64,000 nt of DNA from Palsa-504 sp963808315 (GTDB taxonomy: Bacteria; Actinomycetota; Actinomycetes; Streptosporangiales; Streptosporangiaceae), in assembly GCA_963808315.1 (NCBI GenBank), contig CAWEFK010000013.1:248001-312000 (forward strand), given 5' to 3'. Shown here piece after piece: positions 19,132-28,814 of this stretch. The position numbers and the translations under genes were made by a program. The notes below the pieces were generated by a model, which saw nothing but the letters and a program-made list of their open reading frames with translations, searched no databases and had not been told where the DNA came from. Numbering within the stretch: the stretch's first letter is position 1; the number at the start of each line of letters is the position of its first letter.

Positions 19132-20456
19132 GGTATCTCCATGGTGACCGCGGTCGGGCCGCCCGGCGGGCTGCTGATCGCCAGCACGCCGTCGAAGGCC
19201 GCCAGCCGTCGCTCGATCCCGCCCAGGCCACTGCCGCGGGCCGGGTCGGCTCCGCCGTGGCCATTATCGGTGACGCCGATCCGCAGCATCTCCTCGCTGT
19301 GCCGGATGTCGATCCAGGTCTGCCCGGCTTCGGCGTGCTTGGCCACATTCGCCAGCAGCTCGCTGACCGCGAAGTAGGCGGCCGACTCGACCGGGGCCGG
19401 CGGCCGGCCGTCCAGCTCGCTGGCCAGCTCGATCCGCAGCGGGCTGTCCAGCGCCAGCGCCCGGATCGCGTCGGCCAGGCCACGGTCGGCCAGCACCGGC
19501 GGGTGGATGCCGCGGACCAGGTCGCGCAGCTCGGCCAGGGCCTTGATCGAGGCGTCGCGGGCCTCGTACAGCAGCGCCCGCGCCGCGACCGGGTTGGTGT
19601 CGATGATCTGCCCGGCGGCATCCAGGGTCATGCCCATGGCCACCAGCCGGGCCTGCGCGCCGTCGTGCAGGTCACGCTCGATCCGGCGGATCTCGGCGGC
19701 GCCGGTGTCGAGGGCCTCGGCCCGGGTCTGCGACAGCTGGCGGACCCGCAGCGCCAGCTCGGCCTTCCCGGTCGGCGCCAGCATCGAACTGGCCAGCAGC
19801 GCGTAGCCGCGGAGCAGCCAGGGGGCGGCCACCACCCCGACGGAGGTGATCCCCAGGCCGAGCACGATCAGCGTGCCCGCCGCGTTGCCGGGAAAAGCCG
19901 GCGGCGGGATCGTCCGCACCAGCTCGGGGCCGATGAACTCGACGAGGCCGGTCAGGACGATCGCGGCGGGCAGCGCCGCGAGCAGCCAGCCGACCAGGTT
20001 CACCAGCACCCACCCCAGGTCCCGCCAGGTGGCCCGGTCCCTCAGCAGCCAGCCCAGCCGCCCGGCCAGCGTGAGCGGCTCATCCCCGCGACCGGGCGCC
20101 GGCCGATACGGATCGGCGATCGGCACCCCGCACCACCGACCGGCTATCCGGCGGGTCTGCCGGGCCAGGCTCCGCAGGCCGGTCAGCGCGCCCGGCGTCG
20201 CGAACCAGCCCAGGCCAAGTCCCGCCCCGACCAGCAGCAAGCCGAGCAGCGCCCGCTGCGTGCCGCTGGCCCCGTTCCCGACCACCAGGATGCCGCAGCC
20301 CAGCGCGGTCAGGGCCGCCGCCGCGAGCAAGACCGCCAGCAGGCCAAGTTCGGCCAGCATCAGCCCGGCGAACGCCAGCCCCCGCGCGGCCGCGACCAGG
20401 CCCGCGACCAGTCCCTGCCTTGGCCTGCCGCGCCGCAGCGGGATCGCGGTCACCAT
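19095..20456 (-). CDS. Sensor histidine kinase (HisKA_3 type)
   Basis: About 453 residues from ATG 20454-20456 (MVTAIPLRRGRPRQG). The N-terminal ~250 residues contain several hydrophobic helices forming a membrane sensor domain. The dimerisation helix with the phospho-accepting His is in ERDLHDGAQARLVAMGM, followed by a HATPase domain with NVAKHAEA and the G boxes VTDNGHGGADP and GSGLGGIERRLAAFDG. This is the NarX/DesK-like class that pairs with LuxR regulators, here the overlapping downstream gene. The open frame extends 36 codons further upstream without a good ribosome site. Confidence 0.93.
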   Translation of the reverse strand: MVTAIPLRRGRPRQGLVAGLVAAARGLAFAGLMLAELGLLAVLLAAAALTALGCGILVVGNGASGTQRALLGLLLVGAGLGLGWFATPGALTGLRSLARQTRRIAGRWCGVPIADPYRPAPGRGDEPLTLAGRLGWLLRDRATWRDLGWVLVNLVGWLLAALPAAIVLTGLVEFIGPELVRTIPPPAFPGNAAGTLIVLGLGITSVGVVAAPWLLRGYALLASSMLAPTGKAELALRVRQLSQTRAEALDTGAAEIRRIERDLHDGAQARLVAMGMTLDAAGQIIDTNPVAARALLYEARDASIKALAELRDLVRGIHPPVLADRGLADAIRALALDSPLRIELASELDGRPPAPVESAAYFAVSELLANVAKHAEAGQTWIDIRHSEEMLRIGVTDNGHGGADPARGSGLGGIERRLAAFDGVLAISSPPGGPTAVTMEIPCALSSPKTSSY

Positions 20457-20699
20457 CCCATCGCCTCCTCGCCGTTCCCGCCGGTCGTTTCCCTTAGTCT
20501 GCCGGGCGGGCGGGACGAGCGGAAGTGCGGCTACGCCCCAGAAAACGGGTGTACCTAGGTCCACCCGTACGGGCCGTCGCGGCGGCCGCCCGAACGGGGG
20601 TCAGGGAGACGACGGGGACGCACCAGAGTCCGTTCGGGCAAATTAAGGGGTTGGAGGGCGGCGGCGCGGGTCGTCACCGGCGCGGATAGGGTCGGTTTC

Positions 20700-21221
20700 A
20701 TGACGCTCTCATCACGTAAGGTGCTCCTGCTGGCCGCGGACGATTTCGAGGACATGGAGCTGCTCTACCCGCTGCACCGGCTCATCGAGGAAGAGGTGGC
20801 GGTGACCGTCGCCGGGCTGGATGATCATCCGTTGCGGGGCAAGAAGGGCTACGGCCCGGTGTCGGTCGACACCACCGTGGATCACGTCAGCGCGGATGAC
20901 TTCGACGCACTGGTCATCCCGGGCGGTTACGCGCCCGACAAGCTGCGGCGCTCCGAAGCCGTGCTGAACCTGGTCCGGAGGTTCGACGAGACCAAGAAGC
21001 CGATCGCGTTCATCTGCCACGCGGGCTGGGTGCCGATCTCGGCCAAGATCCTCAAGGGGCGCCGGGCCACCAGCGTGGGCGCGATCCGCGACGACATGGT
21101 CAACGCGGGGACCGACTGGGTAGACGAGGCCACCGTGGTCGACGGCAACCTCATCTCCGCCAGGACCCCGGCTGACCTCGGGCCCTGGATGAAGGCGCTG
21201 CTGACCGCGCTCGAGGCTTAG
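20700..21221 (+). CDS. DJ-1/PfpI family protein
   Basis: 173 residues of the type 1 glutamine-amidotransferase fold. The nucleophile elbow is AFICHAGW (Cys ~107) and the acidic partner lies early in DDFEDMELLYPLHRL. The PfpI subfamily includes stress-related proteases and deglycases; activity cannot be told from sequence. Intact, ATG 20700. It is followed 8 bp later by an M24 peptidase gene, likely one operon. Confidence 0.9.
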   Translation: MTLSSRKVLLLAADDFEDMELLYPLHRLIEEEVAVTVAGLDDHPLRGKKGYGPVSVDTTVDHVSADDFDALVIPGGYAPDKLRRSEAVLNLVRRFDETKKPIAFICHAGWVPISAKILKGRRATSVGAIRDDMVNAGTDWVDEATVVDGNLISARTPADLGPWMKALLTALEA

Positions 21222-21229
21222 GTCCCGGC

Positions 21230-21949
21230 ATGAACGAGCAGGATCGCGCGGCCCGGCTGCTGGACGCGCAGGCCAAGGCGGCCGAGCTGTTCGCCGCCAT
21301 CGAGGCGCGCGGGATCATCACGCCGGGGGTGCGCGAGGTCCAGGCGAGCAACGCGATCCGGGACCTGGCGGCCGGGATGTTCGGCGTGGACCGGTACTGG
21401 CACAAGCGGATCGTCCGGGCCGGGCCGAACACCCTGCAGCCGTACCGGGAGAACCCGCCGGACCGGGTGATCGCCGACGACGACATCGTCTTCTGCGACT
21501 TCGGCCCGATCTTCGAGGCGTGGGAGGCCGACTTCGGCCGGACGTTCGTGCTCGGCGGCGACCCGGTCAAGCTCCGGCTGCGGGACGCCCTGCCGGTGGT
21601 CTTCGACGCCGGGCGGCGGTATTTCGAATCCCACCCGGACGTCACCGGCGAGCAGCTGTACGCGCACATGGTGGAGCTGGCGGAGGACGCAGGCTGGGAG
21701 TTCGGCGGGACGATCGCGGGGCACCTGGTGGGCGAGTTCCCGCACGAGAAGATCAAGGGCGACGAGATCGGGTCCTACATCGCGCCCGGCAGCGGCCGGC
21801 CGATGCGCCGACATGACCGCAACGGCCACCTCTGCCACTGGATCCTCGAGGTCCACCTGACCGACCCCGGCCGCGAGATCGGCGGGTTCTTCGAGGAATT
21901 GCTCGACCTCGGACCGGGGCGGCTGACACCGGCGGCCCAGCCCTCCTAA
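21230..21949 (+). CDS. M24 family metallopeptidase-like protein
   Basis: 239 residues with the pita-bread fold of methionine aminopeptidase and Xaa-Pro peptidases. Candidate metal ligands are visible in IVFCDFGPIFEAWEADFGRT (two Asp), GTIAGHLVGEFPHE (His) and CHWILEVHL (Glu). It has no N-terminal extension. Proteins of this size in actinomycetes are annotated M24 peptidases without known substrate. It shares 4 bp at its end with a convergent small gene. Confidence 0.85.
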   Translation: MNEQDRAARLLDAQAKAAELFAAIEARGIITPGVREVQASNAIRDLAAGMFGVDRYWHKRIVRAGPNTLQPYRENPPDRVIADDDIVFCDFGPIFEAWEADFGRTFVLGGDPVKLRLRDALPVVFDAGRRYFESHPDVTGEQLYAHMVELAEDAGWEFGGTIAGHLVGEFPHEKIKGDEIGSYIAPGSGRPMRRHDRNGHLCHWILEVHLTDPGREIGGFFEELLDLGPGRLTPAAQPS

Positions 21950-22204
21950 GAAAAACCTTCCTGGGACAGGGCTTCCTGAGGCAGGCCATCCTGGGACAGG
22001 GCTTCCTGGGTCAGGGCCGCGGCCAGCGCTGTGACGGCCGCGTCGACCGCCACCCGGGCGGTCAGCGCGTGCGTGTGGGCCCGGTCGACGTCACCCAGCG
22101 CGATGCAGTCGAAGGCGACCTGCGCGTCGTGCTGGGCGGCCTGGAGCTCGCGGGCCGGCTTCGGCCAGCGCCGGGTTGCTGCCCTCGGTTTCCTGGTCAA
22201 GCAT
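21946..22204 (-). CDS. Small hypothetical protein (frameshifted)
   Basis: About 86 residues, family not recognised. The start ATG 22202-22204 gives MLDQETEGSNPALAEAG after a GGGAGGGA ribosome site. A one-base slip near 22150 leads to the helix-rich part QAAQHDAQVAFDCIALGDV, then DRAHTHALTARVAVDAAVTA. It ends in a repeated QEALSQ motif from short DNA repeats. The predicted long helix suggests a helical bundle; no function is offered. Confidence 0.55.
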
Positions 22205-22362
22205 GTCTGCTCGTCCCTCCCTCGTCTAGCTGGGAAATGACACTCTACCCAGGCGGTCGCGGTCATGTCGGTCGTATGGCCTTTCCCTGCCAGGCCGGTG
22301 CGGTAGGTTCGGCGCAGGGCGCGCGCGGCCGCGGCCCGGTCGCGGTTGGTGGAGGAGGGGTC

Positions 22363-23230
22363 ATGTGCCGACTGTTCGGCCTGACCGCGGGCGCCGTCCG
22401 GGTCCGGGCGACGTTCTGGCTGCTCGACGCCCCCGATTCGCTGCGGGTGCAGAGCCACCGCAACGTCGACGGGGCGGCATCGGGTACTTCGACCCGGCGG
22501 GCGAGCCGGTGTCGACAAGCAGCCGGAAGCGGCGTTCCGTGACGAGGCGTTCACGCACGAGGCCCGGCAGGTCGAGTCCTCGGCCTTCGTCGCCCACGTC
22601 CGGTTCGCGACGGCCGGCGGGCGGACCGTGGCAGAACACCCACCCGTTCGTCGATGGACGGGCGGATCATGGCGCACAACGGCGGGTTCGGCGAGCTGGC
22701 GCAGCTCGACGCCCAGCTCGGCCCTACCGCCGCCTGGTGCGCGGAGACACCGACTCCGAACGGTATTTCGCGCTGATCACCCAGCAGACCGACGCGCACG
22801 ACGGCGACGTGGGCGCCGGGATCGCGGCGGCGGCCAGCTGGATCGCCGCGCGGCTGCCGGTCTCCTCGCTGAACACCATCGTGGCGGCGCCCGGTGAGCT
22901 GTGGGCGCTGCGCTACCCGGACCAGCACGCGCTGCACATCCTGGAGCGGCCCGCGGGCCCGCCCGCGCCCGGATCCAGCCCCGGCCCGGATGCGCGCGGG
23001 CTGCACGTGCGCAGCTCGATGTCGTCGGTGCACGCCCCGGGCCTGGAGAGGTCTCCGTCGGTGGTCCTGGCGTCGGAGCGAACTGGACGGCGAGAACGGC
23101 TGGCGGATGCTGGCCCCGGGCGAGCTGGTGCACGTCCGGGCCGACCTCAGCGTCCGGTCCGGGTGGTGATCCCGAGCCGCCGGCGCACCTGGTGCCGCTG
23201 CCCGCGGGCAACCCGAACATCGACACCTGA
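22363..23230 (+). CDS. Class II glutamine amidotransferase, EgtC/YafJ-like (multiple frameshifts)
   Basis: N-terminal nucleophile hydrolase; Met removal exposes Cys2 in MCRLFGLTAG. Further family text is spread over three frames: GIGYFDPAGEPV, FVAHVRFATAG, the HPFV and MAHNGGF region, GDTDSERYFALI, and SSLNTIVAAPGELWALRYPD. It ends VPLPAGNPNIDT. At least four one-base slips are needed, yet the order is complete. The start ATG 22363 follows GGAGGAGG. EgtC acts in ergothioneine synthesis, but no other egt gene is nearby, so a general amidotransferase is safer. Confidence 0.82.
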
Positions 23231-23282
23231 ACCAGCCCGGGAAACTGACGAACGCCAGGCCATGATGGCCTGGCGTTTCTGG

Positions 23283-23355
23283 TAGCCCCGACCGGATTCG
23301 AACCGGCGTTACCGCCTTGAGAGGGCGGCGTCCTAGGCCTCTAGACGACGGGGCC
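23283..23355 (-). tRNA. tRNA-Glu (anticodon CUC)
   Basis: 73-nt cloverleaf on the reverse strand: acceptor GGCCCCG pairs with CGGGGCU plus A73, anticodon loop CUCUCAA, T-arm GGUUCGAAUCC. CCA is not encoded. Confidence 0.95.
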
Positions 23356-23544
23356 GTACATGGCACCGGCAGGAACTGGCTCGTCCCGCGGGGCCGAGAT
23401 TGCTGGCTGGGCCAGCGGCGTACAGACTACCGCCTCCGCGCCGGTCAGGCCAACCGGGACGATACCGACGCTCCGAACGGCTCATCGCGGCCACGAGCCG
23501 AGATGAACAAGCGCGGCCGTGGATGCCACGTCCGCGCTGGTCAG

Positions 23545-23616
23545 CTGGGGTACCAGGACTCGAACCTAGACTAACAGGGCCAGAACCTGTCGGGCTGCCA
23601 ATTACCCCATACCCCA
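23545..23616 (-). tRNA. tRNA-Gln (anticodon CUG)
   Basis: 72-nt cloverleaf: acceptor UGGGGUA pairs with UACCCCA plus discriminator G73, D-loop UAAUUGGCA, anticodon loop UUCUGGC, T-arm GGUUCGAGUCC. It lies upstream of tRNA-Glu in the same orientation; the two are probably co-transcribed. Confidence 0.95.
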
Positions 23617-23653
23617 AGGGCAACGGATCTGCGATCCGCGGCGCCCACGCAGT

Positions 23654-24939
23654 TTAGCGGACTCCGCGCGCCGGGGCCAATCGCAGGCCGGGGTCAGGCG
23701 CGCCGCCGTGGTCGGGGCGCCGCCGGGTCAGGGCGGCGACGGTGCCTGGTGCGGCCACGAACAGCCGGGCCGGGCCGGCGCGGTGACCGGCCCGTCGGCG
23801 GCGGACAGGAAGCAGGAGCCGCCGCGGGCCGAGCTCGAGCGACCCGCCCTGGCGCCCGACTCGCTGCGCAGCACGGCCGGAACCCTCGGGCACAGCACGA
23901 TCCGCGGGCCCGCGCCGGGCAGCGGCACGGGCCGTGCCGCCGACCAGCTCGACCAGGTACAGCCGGAACTCCGGGGCCGGGGTGTCGAACCAGGTGATCC
24001 CGTCGGCGAGCGGGTCGCGGGGACACGCCGGGACGGCACCTCACGGACGGGTCGAGCAGCGCCAGCAGCTCCGGCACGTCCAGGTGCTTGCCGGTCAGCC
24101 CGGCCCGGACCACGTTGTCGGAGTTGGCCAGCAGCTCGATCCCGGTGCCCCGCAGGTAGGCGTGCAGGCCGCCGGCCGGCATGAACACGGCCTGGCCCGG
24201 CTCGAGCACCGCGTGCCGCAGCAGCAGCAGGCGACCACGCCCGAGGTCGCCGGGATGATCCGCGGCGATGCGCACCGCGGCGGCGCGGCCGCGGCCGGAG
24301 TACGGGCCGTCCGCCGCGGCCAGCCGCGCGCAGGCGGCCACCACCTCGGCCGAGAGCAGGGCCGCGCGCTCCTGCGGTCGGGCCAGGACAGGATCGTGCC
24401 GAGCGAGGTCAGGCGAGCACCTGGCCGGGCCGGCCGGCCGTCGGCCAGCTGGGCGGCCAGCGGGGCCAGCGCGGGCACGTCCAGGGCGCGCAGGAAGGCC
24501 GCGGCGTCGCGCCGGGGTCCGCAGCCCGGCCAGCACCTCGAACGGGGTCAGCGCGTAGAGCAGCTCGGGCTTGGGCCAGTCGTCGACGTAGTTCCTGGCC
24601 GGGTCGCCCGGGGCCAGGCCGCGCTCGGTCTCGGCGCGGAAACCCGCCTGCGCCTGGGCCCGGGACGGGTGCACCTGGATCGACAGCGCCGCCTCGGCGG
24701 ACAGCACCTTGAGCAGGAACGGCAGCCGGGGGCCGAACCGGGCCACGCAGGCCGGGCCCAGCTCCCGCTCCGGATCGGCCGCGATGACGGCATCGAGCGT
24801 GGTGGCCCCGCCGACGCCAGGCGGGCGCGGACGGGTGCGCGCCCATCCACAGCTCGGCCTCCGGGCCCGGCGCCGGGACCGGGCGGCCCTGGAGCTCGGC
24901 GATCGCGTGCCTGGCGCCCCAGGCGTAGGGACGCACCAC
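23654..24939 (-). CDS. manA: Mannose-6-phosphate isomerase, class I (frameshifted)
   Basis: Zn-dependent cupin enzyme interconverting fructose 6-P and mannose 6-P. Pieces in different frames: MVRPYAWGARHAIAELQGRP with GPEAELWMGAHPSAPA; FGPRLPFLLKVLSAEAALSI followed by QVHPS (metal-binding Gln/His); WPKPELLYALTPFEVLAGL; then EPGQAVFMPAGGLHAYLRGT with IELLANSDNVVRAGLT; and a tail ARLFVAAPGT. At least four slips occur, concentrated in the second half. The start ATG 24937-24939 is typical; the stop is uncertain (23654 to 23728 depending on frame). Confidence 0.87.
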
Positions 24940-24965
24940 CGGACGGAGAATCCATCCGCTGCAGG

Positions 24966-25268
24966 CTAGTCCGCCCGGGAGGGCCGTCGGATCGGAAGCT
25001 TTGTACCGACCGGGTAAAACTCGTCGCGCTCACGGAAGGCATCAGCCGGCCGGAGGTGTCGGCGGGGTACTCCACCAGGGCCACGACGCGGGTGGCCATG
25101 AACCGCGCGGTCCGGACCGGCGGTCCCGGTCCTGGTCACCTCGCTGACCTCGACCACGCCCCGCCGGTTGGTGATCTCCACCCGGCGCCCGGCCTTGGTC
25201 GCGGTGACCTCATAGGCCTCGGGTCCCGTCGCCGGAGTCGATCACGATCTCGACCCGGTCGCCCTTCA
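24966..25268 (-). CDS. Small conserved actinomycete protein (frameshifted)
   Basis: About 75-95 residues, not recognised by name. It starts MKGDRVEIVIDSGDGT at ATG 25266-25268. After a slip at ~25215 it continues with YEVTATKAGRRVEITNRRG and VVEVSEVTRTGT, and after another with RTARFMATRVVALVEYPAD. The beta-rich text and the position between manA and moeZ suggest a conserved small protein. The C-terminus is not certain. Confidence 0.5.
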
Positions 25269-25280
25269 TGGGCGGCCGCC

Positions 25281-26461
25281 TCAGTAGGACGGCAGGGACG
25301 GGTCGACCTGGCTGACCCAGGCCAGCACGCCGCCGCCGACGTGCACCGCGTCGGAGAAGCCGGCGTTCTTGACCACCGCCAGCGCCTCGGCGCTGCGCGC
25401 GCCGCTCTTGCAGTGCAGCACGATCTTCTTGTCCTGCGGCAGCTTCTCCAGCGCGTTGCCGTTCAGGAACTCGCCCTTGGGGATGAGCGTCGCGCCGGGG
25501 ATGGAGACGATCTCGTACTCGTTCGGCTCGCGCACGTCGACCAGGAAGATGTTCTCGCCCGCATCCATCATGGCCGCGAGGTCCTTGGCGCTGATCGTGG
25601 AGCCCTGCGGCGGCCTCGGCGGCCTCCTCGCGACACCGCGCCGCAGAACGCCTCGTAGTCGATCAGCTCGGTGATCGTCGGGTTCTTGCCGCAGACCGCG
25701 CACTCCGGGTCCTTGCGCACCCGCACCGAGTGGTAGTTCATCTCCAGCGCGTCGTAGATCATCAGCCGGCGCCAGCGGCTCGCCGATCCCGGTGATGAGC
25801 TTGATCGCCTCGTTGACCTGGATCGAGCCGATCGAGGCGCACAGCACGCCGAGCACGCCGCCCTCGGCGCAGGACGGCACCATGCCGGGCGGCGGCGGCT
25901 CGGGGTACAGGCAGCGGTAGCACGGGCCGTACTCGGCCCAGAACACGCTGGCCTGCCCGTCGAACCGGTAGATCGAGCCCCACACGTACGGCTTGCCGAG
26001 CAGCACGCACGCGTCGTTGACCAGGTAACGGGTGGCGAAGTTGTCGGTGCCGTCCACGATCAGGTCGTAGTCGGCGAAGATCTCCATGGCGTTGTCCGAG
26101 TCCAGGTGCACGTCGTGGACGACCACGTTGACCAGCGGGTTGATCTCGCGGATGCTGTCCCGGGCCGACTCGGCCTTCGGCCGGCCCACGTCGGACTGAC
26201 GCCGTGGATGATCTGGCGCTGCAGGTTGGACTCGTCCACCACGTCGAAGTCGACGATGCCGAGCGTGCCGACGCCGGCCGCGGCCAGGTAGAGCAGCGCG
26301 GGCGAGCCGAGACCGCCGGCGCCCACGCACAGGACCTTGGCGTTCTTCAGCCTCTTCTGCCCGGTCATCCCGACGTCCGGGATGATCAGGTGGCGCGAGT
26401 AGCGCCGCACCTCATCGACGGTCAGCTCGTCAGCGGGTTCGACCAACGGGGGCAGCGACAC
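25281..26461 (-). CDS. moeZ: MoeZ/MoeB-type adenylyltransferase-sulfurtransferase (frameshifted)
   Basis: Activates small sulfur-carrier proteins (MoaD, ThiS, CysO types) by adenylation and transfers sulfur via its rhodanese domain. The N-terminal E1-like domain has RYSRHLIIPDVGMTGQKRL, the nucleotide loop CVGAGGLGSPALLYLAAAGV and the Zn pairs CYRC and CAVC. The C-terminal rhodanese domain carries FLVDVREPNEYEI and the active-site loop LHCKSGARSAEAL. GTG 26459-26461 (VSLPPLVEPADELT) is the family start. Slips near 26195, 25775 and 25620 split the frame into four pieces, all collinear. Confidence 0.92.
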
Positions 26462-26480
26462 GGTCCACTCCAAAGATCTT

Positions 26481-27541
26481 TTAATTGTCCGAACGGCCCG
26501 GGCTGTCTCGCGTTCCCGGCACGTGCCACTGATCAACCGGCGGGAGCGAGCGGGAATTCCCGCGCCAGGCCCGCCTGCGACGGCCGGTCCGGGCGGCGTC
26601 GAGCAGGACGGCGATTTCGGCCGCCACCTGGTGCGGGTGCTCCATGTGCGCGACGTGACCGGTGCTCGGCATCACCACGATCCGCGCGCTGCCGAACGTC
26701 CGGGCGGCCTTGCCCGCCATCCGCGCGTGCACCAGCGCGGTCGTCGGTGCCGTAGATGACCAGGGTCGGCGCGGTGATCCGGGCCGCGTCCCGCCAGGCC
26801 GGGCCGCCGCCGGCGCGCAGCGTCTCGGCGGTGAGGGTGCGGATGCTGCCGACCAGGGCGGCGGCGGGGTAGTCGAGGGCGTCACGGCGGGTTAGTTCGG
26901 CGACTTCGGCGGCGAGCCGGGCCGGCGGGAACCGCGCGGGGTCGCTGAAACAGTTGGCGATGACGTCGGCGACGCGGCGTTCGGCGGGAAGCTGCTGGAG
27001 CTGGCGGAGCAGCCGGGCGCCGACCCCGGGCACGCTCATCAGCGGGAAACGCAGCAGGTCGAGGCGGAGCCGGGTGTCCGGCAGGGCCGGGGAGATCAGG
27101 GTCAGCGTGCGGATCAGGTCCGGCCGGGTGGCCGCGACCTTGACGCAGACCGCGCCGCCGAGGGAGTTGCCGAGCAGGTGGACCGGCCCGCCGGCCGGTC
27201 CGCTCGATCAGCGCGATGACGGTCTGCGCCAGGGCCGCGATCGAGTAGCGGCCGTCCGGGCGGGGCGGGGAATCGCCGAAGCCGGGCAGGTCGAGCGCGT
27301 CGCAGGCCAGCCGGGGCCGGAGCAGGTCCATCAGGTCGGTCCAGTTCCGCGACGAGCCCTCCAGGCCGTGCACGCACAGGGCCGGCTCGGCGTCCGCCGC
27401 GGCGCGGTGCGACGGCACCGGCGTGGCTCCGGCGCGGTGACGCCCGTCCCGGCCAGTGCGGGATGGGCGGGGTCGCCCGGGCTGGGGCGGGCCGTGCGCA
27501 CGCCGGTTCGCGGGGACTCGGTGCTTGGCCGCGGTGTCCAT
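26481..27541 (-). CDS. Alpha/beta hydrolase (frameshifted)
   Basis: Serine hydrolase fold: CVHGLEGSSRNWTDLMDLL (oxyanion HG), LDLPGFGDSPPR, a nucleophile elbow reading GNSLGG after a slip near 27190, LISPALP, then TLVIYGTDD with the acid residue and STGHVAHMEHP with the catalytic His. The pieces are in three frames with slips near 27190 and 26740. The substrate is unknown. The start at 27541 (MDTAAKHRVP) overlaps the region where the Ku tail may run, so it may begin later. Confidence 0.75.
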
Positions 27542-27699
27542 CGGCTGTGTGCCCCGGCCCGGCTTGGCGCGCCGGCGCCGGCTGTGGCCTTGCGGCGCGG
27601 GCGGGGGCTTGGCGGGCTTGACGCGTTGGTTTCGGCGTCGGGCTTGGCGGTCTTGGCCGGGGGCGGCCTTGGCGCGGGTGGCGTCTGACTTGGCGGCGG

Positions 27700-28566
27700 T
27701 CAGCCTGGCCGGGACTTGGCGCTCGGATGGCGGTGCCGGCTTGGCGCGGGGACTTGGACTTGGTGGCGCCGTCGGACTGGGTCGCGCTGGTCCTTCAGGG
27801 CGGCTACGCTGGCGCGCAGGATCTCGGTCAGGTCGGCGGGCTGCTTCCTGGGCTCCGGGGTCTCCAGGCCGGCCGGGCGGACGACGTCGTTGCCCTCGAC
27901 CTTGGCCTGGACGACGGCTTCGAGCGCCTCGCGGTAGGTGTCGTGGTACTGGTCGGGCTCGAAATCCTCGGTCATCGTCTCGATCAGCGAGGCGGCCATC
28001 TTCAGCTCCTGCGAGCGGACCTCGATGTCCTCGTCCAGGAACGCGAAGTCGGGCTTGCGCACCTCATCGGGCCACAGCAGGGTCTCCAGCGTCAGGACCC
28101 CGTCCCGGACCCGGAGCGCGGCCAGCGCCTCGCGCTGACGCAGCGCGACCTTGGCCACCGCCACCTTCCCCGACTTCTCGAGCGCGTCGCGGAACAGCAC
28201 GTAGGCGCGGGTGCCGGCCGGCTCGGGTTCGAGGTAGTAGCTCTTGGCCGCGAGGATCGGCTCCACCTGGGCGCTCGGCGCGAAGTGCAGCACCTCGATC
28301 CGGTGCGCGGTCACCAGCGGGAGGTCGGCGAGGTCCTCGTCGGTCAGCACCACCATGTCGCCGGTGGGCAGCTCGTAGCCCTTGGCGATATCGGCGTACG
28401 GGACTTCCTCCCCGTCCAGGGTGCAGACCCGGCGGAACTGGATCCTGGCCCCGTCCTCGCGGTGGACCTGACGGAACGTGATGTCCCGCTGCTCGGTCGC
28501 CGCGTAGAGCTTGACCGGGATCACGACCAGGCCGAAGGAGATCGCACCGGCCCATATGCTGCGCAT
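27700..28566 (-). CDS. ku: Ku protein, non-homologous end-joining
   Basis: Homodimeric DNA-end-binding ring protein that recruits LigD. The Ku core spans residues 1-250: MRSIWAGAISFGLVVIPVKL, KGYELPTGDMVVLTDEDL, YYLEPEPAGTRAYVLFRDAL and VLTLETLLWPDEVRKPDFA. ATG 28564-28566 is the family start (MRSIW). After KDQRD the frame runs into Arg/His/Pro-rich text; neighbouring frames give Lys/Ala/Pro-rich text for ~80 codons, typical of Ku C-terminal tails. A slip near 27790 is therefore likely and the tail may run to ~27540. No ligD is in the window. Confidence 0.93.
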   Translation of the reverse strand: MRSIWAGAISFGLVVIPVKLYAATEQRDITFRQVHREDGARIQFRRVCTLDGEEVPYADIAKGYELPTGDMVVLTDEDLADLPLVTAHRIEVLHFAPSAQVEPILAAKSYYLEPEPAGTRAYVLFRDALEKSGKVAVAKVALRQREALAALRVRDGVLTLETLLWPDEVRKPDFAFLDEDIEVRSQELKMAASLIETMTEDFEPDQYHDTYREALEAVVQAKVEGNDVVRPAGLETPEPRKQPADLTEILRASVAALKDQRDPVRRRHQVQVPAPSRHRHPSAKSRPG

Positions 28567-28814
28567 AACCTTCACCTACCCCGGTTGGCACGGCCCTGAT
28601 ACCATCCGCGTGCCCTAATTCTCAGCATCGACGCGCCTGCATTCGATTGCCGCAGTTCAGCAACTGGCCGCTCAGCCGATTTACCCAACTCTGTCAGCGA
28701 GCTTAGCCGCGGCTGAGATGATGGGGAGCCCGGCGGTGGCCGGTCGCAGCTGGCTAGCGCGGTGCAACTCAGGTCCTCGCGGGCGGCGGCTCGAAGTTCG
28801 AGGGGGACGGAGAT

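Noticed and set aside
23283..23616. tRNA genes as an attachment site for an integrated element
   Set aside because: No integrase or repeated tRNA 3' end was found nearby, and the island lies 36 kb away.
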